Assembly (NCBI GenBank): GCA_030248065.1
Contig: JASAMV010008914.1
Coordinates: 28,663 to 92,662 of the forward strand
Source: Rhynchonema sp. JSB1_4
Taxonomy: Eukaryota > Nematoda > Chromadorea > Monhysterida > Xyalidae
Reading direction: 5' to 3'
Length of the DNA stretch: 64,000 nt
Part shown: positions 10,349 through 22,625 of the stretch, piece by piece
Layout of the letters: each line of letters starts with the position of its first letter
Numbering within the stretch: the stretch's first letter is position 1
The notes under the pieces: model-generated
Seen by the model: only the letters and a program-made list of their open reading frames with translations
Database searches by the model: none
Told to the model about the DNA's origin: nothing
Made by a program: the position numbers and the translations under genes

Positions 10349-13300
10349 TCAAACACTGATTATGCGGCTTGAGCATAGTACAATATCGACCAAGTCTGTC
10401 CGTTTGTAGTGTCTGAGAGCCTTGATTAAAGCGGCAACGTCCGGTTTAGAGCCGTCCTCCGACCAAACTTTGAGAAGCACCGAAGTCGCTGTCTGGCCCG
10501 AGATTAGGGCCTTCTCGCGGATTCGCTTGATCTCGTTAGAACTGATGCCTGAAAAACACAAGTGCGGTAGGTAAGGTATAGGCAATCCGCCAGCTCATGG
10601 CACTCGCGCACACAGGCCACATGCTACATTACTGCTGTCAGTGATTGCATCTATTCTCTGCAGTTATCCGTTAAAACATCCCCATATTTTGCAACAATGC
10701 AGAAAAGTGTTGTGTCAATCAGCAAATGAAAACCGCATGAATTAAAAAGCGGTCATCAAAGTATGACACCCGCTCAAAGTGTACATTTTGTTTAGAAAAT
10801 GGTGTGTGCTGCAGCGTGCGCTGTGTGTAAAAAAAGTGCCATGAGCCGATGGATTGCCCATACATGTTGATCGATTGATAGATTTAATCTCACGATTTTT
10901 ATTTTGCCAACGATCACTCACCACGGATGTGTATGATTGATGATTGGTAGACTACTGTGTACCTACGGTATGTATATATGCCTACAGGCTTGTATTTTCG
11001 GAGTGGTGTAAACGTCATTTGGGTGTAAATGTCGGTGAGCTCGGTCGGTCGATGCTCGGTGTAAATTCGAAACATTCCACGTTAACAGCGAGCAACGTTT
11101 CATATTTCCGACCTTTACACCCAAGCGTTTAACACCATTTCGATAATATTCCATCCCTGGGATAACAAGATTATTTTTAAGTGACCGTAGAAACAGCTGT
11201 GATTGACGTGAGGCAGGTGGCCACCTGATGCATTCGACACTGAAGATGGCCTGATGCGCCTGTGAAAGCATCAGGTTGAAATGAGCAAACCAAATTCACT
11301 ATCACCACTCTATTGCTCCAAAAGGTATAGTTGGACTAGATAGTATTTTTCTTGATGCTACTCACTGCTATTTAATGCACAAAGAAGGGGAAAACGGGGA
11401 AAAATTCCTTTGATCAGACACCAAAACACGCACCGATTTTCTTCGCAACGGCCACCCACAGTTCGTGTCTGCCATCGTCAGTGGTTGCGGTGTGCATTTG
11501 GTCGGCCAGTTTGCTCAGACAATCCGGGTCAAGTTTGGTGGTGGAAGTTGTTGAAACGTTATGTTCGTCAAGTGATTGCGAATTTGGCACTGGAATTGAA
11601 AGAGAAAGACCCTCTTTCTCTTTGTCTGATGCCTTTGAACCAGTGCGTGTTATGTATATCTGTTCAATACACTAAGCATCAATGGACATGATAACAGGAG
11701 TGACGAAGGGGAACATGCACTCGTCTTCATTCAGACTGGTGTAAACAATGACAGGGTTAGAAATCGCTGTGCGGCATTAATGTCATCGCTATTGTCCCAA
11801 GACAAATGTTGCTGTAACTGTTTCGCACGCATGAAAATAAATCCCAATAAAACAACGCACACAATCTCTGTTGTGACTCCATGGTCGGCATCCTGGCCTG
11901 AACCTGGCCACCCGCTGGCTGATGTTTCCTCGGACTGCCACTACCTGTTCGAGGCATGGACCACCTTTGAGATTCAGGATTGTATCTGTACGGCTGCTGT
12001 TCATGTTCAGTGACGGGCAGCGCCATAAATCCAACGGGATGTGTGGTCCCTGTCGAAGCCGAATTGGACAGACACGAGTTCATGATCGTGGACGATTTCG
12101 TCACTGCACCGTTCTGCTGACTTTCGGCCGATCCCGTCTTAGACATGGAGTTATGCGGCGAAAAGCACAGCCAATTGAGACGTTTCAGGATGACATAAAT
12201 GACCAGACCGACTATGATAGCGCCCAAACATGTGCAGTAAAGGGGTATCAAATTCATTGAGACTGTATTTGCGTTGGTGTTTTGCGAATCGATTCCGGTC
12301 TGAGGCGGGTAGTCGTGGGTGGACGGCATTAGGGGCGAGCCTGAAATTACAAGGAGGGTGTTGGGTGGCGGATGTTTTAATGGGCATTGGTACTCGTGAT
12401 TATGGGGTTATAACGTTGTTTTGTCTGGCTTTACAAAATTCGGGCCACATTTTGCTTGGTCACTCTCTGTTTTTCAACTGTCGAGAATTCAGATTAGAAA
12501 TTCTGCGTACGCTTTCGTAATCGAACCATAAATTAAGCCACAATTACACGCAAGCAACACCACACGCATACACAACCGCAGTAGTCTAAAATCCGGTAGC
12601 GGCGCGTGGTCCTTTGACCACCAGTAGACCAGCCAAGGGTTGATTAATGATCGCCTGTCCTTCAAACGTGCTAAGCGTACCTACATAATGTGGGTGCAAA
12701 AAAAGAAACACCAAAACCATTGCGGATCTGCAGCTGGAAAACAGCGTCAATGTGTAGTAAATCGATGTATGGTATACCTTCACAAATCGTGTCCATTTCA
12801 GCCGTACACTTTTTGACCGCAGCACCACCGGGACAAACACGACAGGCGCGACACGTCTCTGCACCCGCCACGGGACTGTGCGTGCCATCGGGACACGGGG
12901 CACACGCGGTGTCACGACGGTGGTCACATGGTCTGGAATATGGATATATTGACATTGGGATTGGGCATGTCCGTCCGCTACACGGGGTTCAACAAACACC
13001 ATCTGGCGGGCAGGCTACACATCTCTAATCCAATCCCTTTTCATTTGATCGGTGGTGAATGGAGAGCACCAGGACTAATACGAGGTGATAGTCAGTCAGC
13101 TTAGATTTTAAAAAAATTACCAGAAACGAATAAATTGGGTTTCGATGTATTACCGCGCTGTTTCTGAGGATACCATTGTGAAATTGTGAAACATCAACCG
13201 TTCAGTCCCTGCGCGATTGAACGATGGACCCTCTTGTGATGAGATGATGACAGGAGGAATCATGAAAACAATTTGATGCACGGTTGCAGCGTCAGTCTAT

Positions 13301-14262
13301 CGGTGTTAGCATTATGTTATCTCCAGCATAGTTGTTATCATGCCCATAGGTGGTTCTTTTTCTATTCACAACTAAGAATTGCTCACCAAACAATCTGCAG
13401 CGCCAAACGTGAGAAATCGCCTCTGCCAACCTGAGCGTGTACTGTCCAGGTCCACATACGGTGCACCGTCTGCAGACGAACTTGTCCTTGGCGATCGGTC
13501 TACCGTAATAGCCGGCGTTACATCTGCAGCGTGTGTTGTGCGTCGCATTGCATGCGTGCGTCACGTGAGCGTTCAGGGGACAGTTGTAGCATTTGCGACA
13601 GGATTCGATGTGGCTGATTGTCGCTGACCATTCGACGCCGCTGTGACACGGCTCGCACACCGTATCGTTGCCTGATTGGGAAAGGGGGTTGTGGTGGGTG
13701 AGTCACACACATACAGTTAGTCTGTGTGCTGCTTGTCCTCTTCATAGTGGATTGATCGGGATCTATAGCGTTTTCGGCGATATCATATAAATAGAATATT
13801 CATCCCATATGGGGGTGGTAACCAAGTGATGCAACTGAAAATTCTACCAACATATTAATGTTTCCAGACAAAGAGCAAACAAACATTCACGACTCACGAG
13901 GATACAGTAACCGGTCAATTGGAAACCTATCGTTCAAAAGTTTGTTCAATGAGAGTGCGCTGGACAAGTCGTTCAGTCACATACGCAGCCGATGGGCATG
14001 ATAACACGTGTAGTACATGACAACAGTGGCAATTCGGCTCCTCTTCACACTATGTACCAATGCACAAGTGTTTCACAACTGTTAGACTTCGCAAAGCTAT
14101 GTACAAACTAAAAGACACAGTCACAAAGCAATTTTAAGCGAAAAATGAACTCGAACCCGGTTGACACGGTAGTGCGACGCCATGTCCAGTCTGGCAAACG
14201 GTGCAGCACGCTTGTAATGTTGCGTCGAAGGTTTGATTGAACGGACAGGACATTCTGATTCG
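10349..14262 (-). CDS. NGFR/p75NTR-like TNF-receptor family protein with death domain (first exon missing)
   Basis: Predicted type I membrane receptor of the TNFR superfamily; p75NTR binds neurotrophins and signals through a C-terminal death domain. Exons: 14157-14262, 13431-13671, 12778-12932, 11945-12340, 11434-11589 and 10349-10548 (stop TGA 10349-10351); all five junctions agree in phase. Ectodomain: CPFNQTFDATLQACCTVC opens repeat 1. GNDTVCEPC then SCRKCYNC follow. RCRCNAGYYGR and CRRCTVCGPGQYT begin repeat 3. PCDHRRDTACAPCPDGTHS and CRACRVC form repeat 4. The membrane segment LIPLYCTCLGAIIVGLVIYV keeps both the transmembrane cysteine and the A-x-x-x-G motif of vertebrate p75NTR. The death domain spans the last two exons (ELWVAVAKKIGISSNEIKRI, LLKVWSEDGSKPDVAALIKA, LVDIVL). 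The upstream signal-peptide exon (joining in phase 0) was not found. Other TNFR members are less likely because of the membrane-segment match. Confidence 0.93.
10999..11150. repeat. Degenerate copy of the GTGTAAAGGTCGG foldback family
   Basis: GGTGTAAACGTCATTTGGGT, TGAGCTCGGTCGGTCGATGC, TTCGAAACATTCCACGTTAA and CCGACCTTTACACCC follow the order of the 53074-53283 element. It lies in the intron between the two death-domain exons of the receptor gene. Confidence 0.65.
11221..11275 (-). repeat. Dispersed ~45-bp element, copy 3 (diverged)
   Basis: CACCTGATGCATTCGACACT then GAAGATGGCCTGATGCGCC matches the reverse complement of the consensus with CAC-to-CAT changes. It ends GCATCAGG, making a short inverted repeat with its start (CCTGATGC). 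It sits in the same receptor intron as 10999-11150. Confidence 0.65.
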
Positions 14263-16308
14263 CTGGAAATAAAACAACAAGTGTTAAAAATTTCACTTTA
14301 ATCCCGAAAAACTGTCAAATGTCCAGTTAATTATTGTTCGATCAAAATCAAGACCCGATTTGAGATTTGCAGTGGTACTATGATGAGAATAATCTTGAGT
14401 ATTTCTCTGATAACAATAATAGGTCAGGCAAGTTGAGCCGTATGTATGTACATGAATCATACTGCATTATCATAAATTCCAGATGAATGACTTGGAGTAA
14501 TAAAATTCATAGAAGTTCTGATGCGCGTAAGAAGAAGATTACAAAATCCTTCTCTGAGCACATGAAGCATCGACAGGACACACAAACACAGGTACATATA
14601 AAACACGACATCTGAATGAAAATGTGATACAGTAATCTAATCATGACATGCAGAGATAAACATGACCTCGATCTCAGATTATAAATCGCAAACTGCGGCA
14701 ACCGCACACAAATTTTATGCATTTTTTGTTCGAAAAACGGAGAACACAGTGTGGCAAGCGGGCGGCGGTATCCTTTTTGGTTGCACAATGACTAAGAGAG
14801 CCTCGCCCGGAATAGTGGCCGTGACGTGGACCATAATTTGGCGCACTCAAAGCGCGCAAAATGAGGTTCGATGCCGCTGTTCGCGCTACTGGGAAAAGAT
14901 ATGAGCAATTTTTGGCCGCAGTTACGTCTTTCTGCCAGCATGACACCTGGGACAAAAACAAACTAACACAGTTGATAAAGAAGGTGAAGTCGAAATTATG
15001 CAGAGAGCATATTTTTAACAAAATCAGATTTTTCGACTGACCAGCAGAAATAAACAAACTTTCCGGCCTTGTGGCAGAGCGTGATAATCTAACAGCAGCA
15101 AAAACTGGTTGTGCTTTCCGTTTTTGCGTGTAAAGAAATTGTGATCGTAGTTTTTGGCCCGGACCAGACCATCTCAAAGAGCATTGGGGGATTGTTGAGC
15201 AGCATATAATTCGCGAATTATTACCTTTAAATGGTGGCTGGTCATAACGTGCGGCGGCCGCCGGCGAGCGGCTTTGATCCTTTGATCTTTGACTGCCGAT
15301 TTTATGACGGTTTTTTGCACGCTTGGGGGCCGGTTTTTGCGCGACACACGTTAACTTCGATCCGATGAACAGACGGGACCCATGATTTTGATAACGAGTC
15401 AATGACGCTTGTTTGTGCGTGTGGTTGGTGGCTATGTCATTTCGTTTATTGTCGCCGGAGAGCGCCAGCCAGTTGCAATTTTGAAAAAATATGGGACTCA
15501 AATGCTCCATGATATTACCATGGCTAACTTCACGCGCACGAATTCCATAGTTCAAAATCATAGCCGCCCTTGCTAAATCAGGGCACGATTGTTGTCTCGG
15601 ATCAATTTGATTCGCGGAAACACGCAATTGTAATACGATTGCTCATCATTGCTTGCAATGTGAAGGCATCAAGATCGGCATTCTCACAACAATGCGCGCT
15701 ACTGTCTCACCAGAATGCGGTGATGTTTCATTCAACAGATAGACCCAACAGCCAAATATGTTTGCCATGCGTAGCAGCACAATCGCAATCTCAATACTTG
15801 CGAGAATACCAGGTTGGTGGTAATAATAGCATCGTGATCGGTGGCCGGTTGCGGACACACACACACACTGTCGAGCGATTTTAATGGCGTTTGAACGATT
15901 TTACGACTTCGGAACACCGCGGTCCACAACAGCGAGCACAGCACAAAAATCGCAAAACCATAATTGTACGGTATAAATCAGCGTTGATATTACCCTATTA
16001 TATGGCCTGCCTGCGCTTGTATGCCACAATGATGACGAGCAACACGAAGAGGACAGCACATCGCAAAACAAGGTACACAAGATTTTATGGATGTGTGCAG
16101 TCGGAATGCATACCACGGCATTGAATGTCGTTGTGCTGTGGAATTCCGGTGGAATTAGTGCAGCAGGGAGACGAGCCTGGCGGGATTACCGCCTTTCCAG
16201 TGCGGCGAAAACAATACCGGCGACTTTTGCCAACCGTAGCAGACAAACACAAGTTCCAATTTTGCGTTTTTCATTATTTTTTCGCATCAAGCTGGATTAG
16301 TCAGCGTA
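14263..16308. other. Upstream of the receptor exons; no supported exon
   Basis: The missing signal-peptide exon of the receptor should lie in this direction. A 317-codon open frame at 14674-15627 (-) is long by chance standards but has no domain, no signal peptide and no sensible splice into 14262. A hydrophobic stretch CAVLFVLLVIIVAYKRR is encoded on the minus strand near 16010-16060 and could be a membrane segment of an unseen gene, but no flanking exon was resolved. A decamer copy sits at 15721-15730. Confidence 0.45.
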
Positions 16309-16520
16309 TGTAAAAGCAAACTACGCCAACAAGAGCCCGATTTCGAAGGTGGTGTGCATTCAAAACAAATAGAAAGAGAAAATCATCATCCTCCACTTTG
16401 TATTCTTCAACGTGTAACATTTCCCAAATCAGCAGCCACGATACTGTAACACGCTCTCTGTGAAGTACAGACGACCAAAATTCAATCATAAAACGCCATA
16501 AACGAAGCAAATGAAAGCGT
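16309..16520. repeat. Foldback family with CGAAATCGGGCT arm, copy 1
   Basis: Contains AAAGCAAACTACGCCAACAA, GAGCCCGATTTCGAAGG, TATTCTTCAACGTGTAACAT and TTCCCAAATCAGCAGCCACG. These match, partly in inverted order, the element at 33475-33680, where both arms are present. No target duplication seen. Confidence 0.7.
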
Positions 16521-19500
16521 CAAGAGGATAAAAATGGGTGCTGAGTTTTGAAACATCAACAAACGCAGGAGTTGGTGCTAATACAGTAACATACCTACGT
16601 ACATAATGGTGTACGTGAACCATCTGAGCACTTCATCTCAAGCCCGTGGAATAGATCACAGAGGGACCATTGTCCTCCTTTTATATTCAGGCTCTGTCTG
16701 TGAAAATTGGCCCCGAGCATCCCAAAAAAAATTCAAAAATCATTTTCCTATCACTCTGGGTCTGGGATACCAGCAGTGAATATTACGGTGTAGACCATGA
16801 CTAAACCATTATGACCTATCTTTTACGGGCGCCCATTCAAAAACCATTTTAGCCACAGATTATCTAAAAAATGTCCGGTACCGGCATTTCGGTACCTCGC
16901 ACCACTTCGTGCAGGCAGAAGGGTACCCGGAATGAATAGTAACTCTGGAGAACATTTTTGAAGACGATTCTCTGCCTCCCGTGACCGAGACGCAAAAAAT
17001 ATATAAAACTGAGTACTTTTTATGACAGAGCGGGCGCTGTCCGCTTGGCATGCGCAGCGCGAGCAAAAAATGGAAAATCATACACACTCACACACGCACG
17101 CACAAGCGATGGGCACCAAGTATCGAACATAAAGCACAACTGGACTGCACATCATTGTAATATGGAGTAGATGAAAAAGTATAAAGTATACGCACAATAT
17201 CTGAGAAAATAAGTGCCCAAAAGTGAAGCGGCACCAGGCCTTTCAAGTTGCGCAATAATGGACCCAGGCCACAAACAGGATGGTTATGGTTAGGCAAAAT
17301 GTTGCGCACAGTTGATATCCAGCGAACATTCGTTTTTTTGGCAGAACTGGACGGTCTAGTTCATTTTGGATCTTGAAGCTGAAAAACAATTATAGGATAG
17401 GACTCTCGTCGAATAGAGTGGAACTGAGCGTCGTGCTCAACTGTGCATTACATACTGTACATTTGGTAGGTTTAGTTCGAGCTTGAGCCCGACTAGATTT
17501 TTCAGTGCCGAAATGAGGACCAAGTACACAACATACATAATGTTGACTGCGCATCAGATCGCCTAACAAAATCGTCACGCCACGCGCCACGCCACACACA
17601 ACGCAGCCTCCCAAACAATGACTAAAACCCGATAGCTGGCGAACAGCGGCGCACTCTATTGGGCCGAAATGGGGAGAACATTTTTGAGCAGCGCATTAAA
17701 CTTGAGAAATATTGGATCGCATTTATGTTATGGGCAACAGAAAACAAAAAAGTGGCGTTTGGTGGTGATAGTTGTTGTCCGTGTCAACCGAATTTCAAAT
17801 GGCTCTGCAGCCCGCTGAGAAGACAGTTTTCTGATGTTTCACAATGGGTTGTGCCTGTGCGTTCTCATATTTGCGTGGGTACGGTAGTGACGTTTCACTT
17901 CACTGAAGAGATAATGGAGCTTTATTCACAGAAAGCCAAGTAAATGCCTCTGTTCACCTTGCGAGACAGCATACACTGTAGGTATGTATAACCACTTCGT
18001 TGCTCAAACTCAAAATGAACAATAAAACGGGAAACAGGCTGACAAACTTTGGCACATAACTTCGAAGTTGCTCATAAATGTGCTTGGCACGCGGGCAAAA
18101 TGGTTGCTGCTGCGGTCGTTGAGAAAGTGAGATACGAGAACCAAATAATGGATAAAGCACTTCTTGGCCAGACATGAACAAAACAGATAATGGGATTTGT
18201 CCCCAACGTCACGAAACTATCGAACAAAAAACATTGAAGTCAAAAAATTGAGAATTTGTCAGTTCCCCCAGAGAAGAACACTATTATGAAACGACCTCAG
18301 TACCGTATCTATGCCTTTGAGCTATAAAACTCACAAGATACAGAAAACATGGTTTTTGTGAAAAAAGCTGTAAAATGCGGAATGTCGCGCAGGTACACAC
18401 GCACACAAACACACAAGGGAAGGATGGGACGCCAGTTTACGACCCTCTGCCGTCTTGGACCTAATTTTCTCAAGAAAAGCACGATCCGCGTGCCCTTCTG
18501 GTTCCGGTTCCTGGTTATGGTTCCGGCTCCGAGGACCAGCTAGCAGATATACCCATTGGTGCGTTTAATTATGAAAGGGGACTCGAAATAAACGCCCATA
18601 AAACGAAGCAGCGGTGCGAAAACCGCATACGGCATTCATAAAAATATTCACACACACGCACACACATGAGAATGGCATCTTCATCTTCATTTGATACCGT
18701 ACGCTTGTATTATGCGTGTTGGAAGCCTGTTTTGCAAATAATCATGAATATTACTGGTCGAAACCACGCATAATAGGTAAATGGAGCTATGGTGTGGCAA
18801 ACTTTAGGCCGGTCTGCTGGTCTCAGCCTGAGCTTTAGCTTGAGCCTAAGTTTCAAAAAGTCGGACAATCAGGAACTACAACCTGACCACCATACATACA
18901 TATAGCTATGTATGTACAGGAGCCTGTCACACTGCACTTTGTGTGTATTGCAGCTTAATCAAGAGAATTATCATTTTTGACATCTTGAAATCGGAGCAAC
19001 AAAGTCAAACATCAAACAGTAACTGTGCGAGGGTCGCGAACTACACCAGTGCCAAATACAACATGAACAAGCGGTGCTTGTCAAGGACGTCATTTTTATG
19101 ACTCTCTGTGACTGCATCCCTGTGGTTGGGATACGGTAAGGCATGAATCACGCACGTGTCACACGCACGAAATAAATTGTTCTTGGGAAGAGTCGTCGAA
19201 CCAAAGTTTCGCGCCATTTTCGGGTCTCGATTTTTTTCATTTACATGGATCGCAAATCCAAGTTTAGCTTCCATCATGAAGAAGAGACCACAAGCCCGAA
19301 AATGCAGCGGTCACAGCTGACAAGTTTTCTATTTTTGCACAAAGTACCGTCGTAATGCTGGCCTAGATACACAGACAAGAACAACAAGATGTCTGTGTAA
19401 CTGGGCATGTCGTGAAACAGTCAAATCGCGAGCTCTCGAGGGTTAAAAAAATTCCATCCGCGAACCGGAAAGCCCAAACTGCAAAATGACCTGCTTGTTT

Positions 19501-19564
19501 GCATACAAACATGTGAGCCGTTACTTGGGTACACATGTAGAGCATAGAGCATACATACTTCGAG

Positions 19565-19610
19565 TGAAACATCAGTACATCAACATGCAGTCGTGTCATT
19601 TGATGTTTCA
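19565..19610. repeat. Inverted pair of the TGAAACATCA decamer
   Basis: TGAAACATCA at 19565-19574 and TGATGTTTCA at 19601-19610, separated by 26 bp. The start-to-start spacing of 36 bp is the same as in the pair at 22130/22166. Confidence 0.85.
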
Positions 19611-22129
19611 CACAAGGGACTAAAATCCAACACACAAGTCGTACGGGCACCCAACACAATTGTCCCGCTGGTGTAGAGTGTGCGCGCGCACAGTGGAAAC
19701 GTTGTAAAAGTGACAGTTTGTCACTACCACATTGCCATAACCGTATATCACTTGTCAACACCGGAGTCTCCCTCGTGTTGTGCTGGCGAACACAACCAGA
19801 GTAAATGGTTCCGAGCTGACTGTTAGTTACTGCCACTTACAAGGCACCCTTGGCAAGAAAGAACGTACATGTAATCCACAAGGTGGATGTACATACTGTA
19901 CGCTATGCGATAGCTTGAAGCTGAGGCCGCGTGATGCTGGTGACCGACACATGCCGGACCGGGCACATTTTCGAAAAGTTTCGAAATACGTTCCTCCACT
20001 CATATTCGGGTTGTTTCAAGTTGGGTTGTATCCGAGTGGCACGGAACGATGAATCATCAGGTTAGCGGTAAAGTTCTCGAATGTCCACCATCTACGCCCA
20101 ACATTCTCGAAACTTGTATCTCCGTCCATCATTCTCGAAACTTGTTTTGGTGAAAAGCTCTTGGAGACAGTTGGCCTACATGGCGACGGTGTGGACAGGG
20201 TATAAACTTCGCAAAAGTTGTCGAATGTCCACCATTTCTGTCCAATCCAAACTCCACCATTTTCGAAACAGTTTCTGAATGTCCTGTGACTGTATGGAAT
20301 TATTATTGTGTGTGTACATACAGTATACAGTAACCGTAACGTATATTTGTATGTACCTATCGTAGTGCAGCGTAACTATCGTAATCCGTGAGAGATTGAA
20401 GCACTCCTGACCAAATGTTGTAACTTTTGCACTCCATGTCTGAACATCTTTGCGTAAAAAACAAGTCAAAATGCGAAGAAAACAAGTTTCAATGCCAGAA
20501 AATACGCTGACAGGCAAGAACACTATAAATCATGGGCATTAATGGGGCAAAAACACGACTGATTTGTGGTGTCAATTGGGTAGTTTCAAAACGACCGCTG
20601 CGTCAACTGATTGCAATTTTTATACGAAATTTTGTGCAACAAGGGACGGGCGAAAAGTTCAAAGTCAAATGTTTTTTTTCAAAAATGCAGGTCGCATGTA
20701 CATAGAACATATACAGTATCTTCGAGCATTGCAAAACTGTGGTCGCTGGTGTTTGGCCATGTCCGTGTGAATTGTCAGATGCTTCACAGACACCAGCACC
20801 AGTGAGAAGTGCTAAATACTGTACTTCTTCATCGATACTATGGTGCCAGTCAAAAAGTTGCGCAATGGAGCCTTGCCTGTCCACTATGTATATAGATGCG
20901 CGAGGTCATGGTTCCCTCTGTTCTGGGTACTAATTTTTGATACAACAGTTTGCGTCAGTAAGGGAAGGGACTGGTTTGTCCAGCAATGCATACAAATTGA
21001 GTTCAGCTTTGAAAGCAGTGGCTGTCTGAATTGAAGAATCTAAAACGAATACGGTAGCACAAATTTGCATACATGATTGAACATTTTGGTATTATTGTTA
21101 TCGTTAAAGTTGATGAAATTGGATTCTCAGGCCCATCTAATAGTCAGCCAAACCAATCATAGGCAACGACCAATAAAATACACCACTAGAGAAACGAGGT
21201 ATATTCGCAGTATAATGCATGTATTCCTTTGTCAAGTTGTTGTGACCGTGCATGCAATCAAAGAGAACAATATTCGCACACTGAAAAACGAAGCTTTCCA
21301 CAGTACCATTCCCTCGTTGGATAGAATACAACCTTTCGGAGCGTTGTGATTTGTGAATCACGGTTACAAAACATCAGCCAGTCCGAATGTGCACGTGACC
21401 CTAGTTATATGTAGCACCAAGAGTGGTGGAACCCACAGACTGTCCTAAATTCTTTAAAAAACCCACACGAAAACCAACCGACCGTCGACGAACTTCGTAA
21501 TCTAACGTACTATAAATCCAACACGCCGAACCATGTTGTCAAGCTTCAACTCATTCCAACTAACCGTTTCATCAATGCGTGCGTCTGCCAGCCATGATAG
21601 CATCAAAGTAATCACTACCGTAAGCCGGAGCATTATGACAGTTGAGGCGTAGGGTTGGGGGTCGGGGGTCAATAAAGTCCAAAATGCACCGGCGCGACGA
21701 TCGAAACGTTGAAAGACTACATTATTTTATAGCACTTCAACAACTCCTTTTTGACTTGCGCGCCTGCTTGCTGCGTATGTGTATGTGTCATAACAACATC
21801 ACTGCAGAGCAGAGTGCATTTTCGGACGGACAATAAAATCCCAAAGTCAGAGTCAGCCGGGCGATACATTGTGTATACGTCGCAGCCATAGGCGAATATT
21901 GCAAGCGGTAAAATTGGACGGAATTACTCCATAAACTGCTGGTGCGCGCGCGCATGCCACATACTGCATTTACAGTAGTTGATGTACATAATACATGTAC
22001 AGGGTTAGTTTTAGGGGAGATTGTTTTCTCTCTGTCGTCGCCTTCCCTCAAAGGGTGGCCCGAAAGAAACTCCGCCCAGCCTGCTGATGGAATATCGAAA
22101 TGGGACATTTGCAGAACTCATAGCACAGC

Positions 22130-22175
22130 TGATGTTTCACTCACGAGGATGTTCATTTGTTGAGTTGAAACATCA
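22130..22175. repeat. Inverted pair of the TGAAACATCA decamer
   Basis: TGATGTTTCA at 22130-22139 and TGAAACATCA at 22166-22175, 36 bp start to start, in the opposite (outward) arrangement to 19565/19601. The spacer sequence is unrelated. Confidence 0.85.
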
Positions 22176-22571
22176 ACGTGAAAAGACCGCCATGTGGAAA
22201 GTGGAGGTTCATACCAATATGCATCACCACGCACGTTCAGAAGTTGAAATTTCTCACGCGTTTAAGAGGAGGTTCTTTTGAAGCCACCCTGTAGGAACGC
22301 GCACGGTGCTGCGAAGTCGTAAACTCGACTCAGCGACCGGGGGTTCAACATAATGCACACATACACTGGGATACATAAAATGGGTAGTGGAATGGGCTTG
22401 CATGGGGGAGTGGTGCTAAGTTCGGACGTAGCGGTTTTTTTAATTATCCGATTATGTTGTTTGTTGCGCACAGAATCAGATCTGTTGCAAAACAGTGACG
22501 TGATACACAACAAACGGATAACCGTTTGTGAATCGTGCATCTGTGTGAGTTTGGTTGTTCCGTTTCGACCA

Positions 22572-22625
22572 GTGTCCAACAACGGGTGGTGCACCAGATC
22601 ATCGTCAGTGCGAATGCACCAGATG
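22572..22625 (+). repeat. Dispersed ~45-bp element, copy 4
   Basis: GGTGGTGCACCAGATCATCG followed by TCAGTGCGAATGCACCAGAT, in plus orientation. Nearly identical to 29293-29339 over the core and preceded, like that copy, by a CAGTG word. Intergenic. Confidence 0.8.

Noticed and set aside
14674..15627. 317-codon open frame on the minus strand
   Set aside because: No domain, no compositional bias typical of coding sequence here, and no in-phase splice into the receptor exon at 14262; likely chance.
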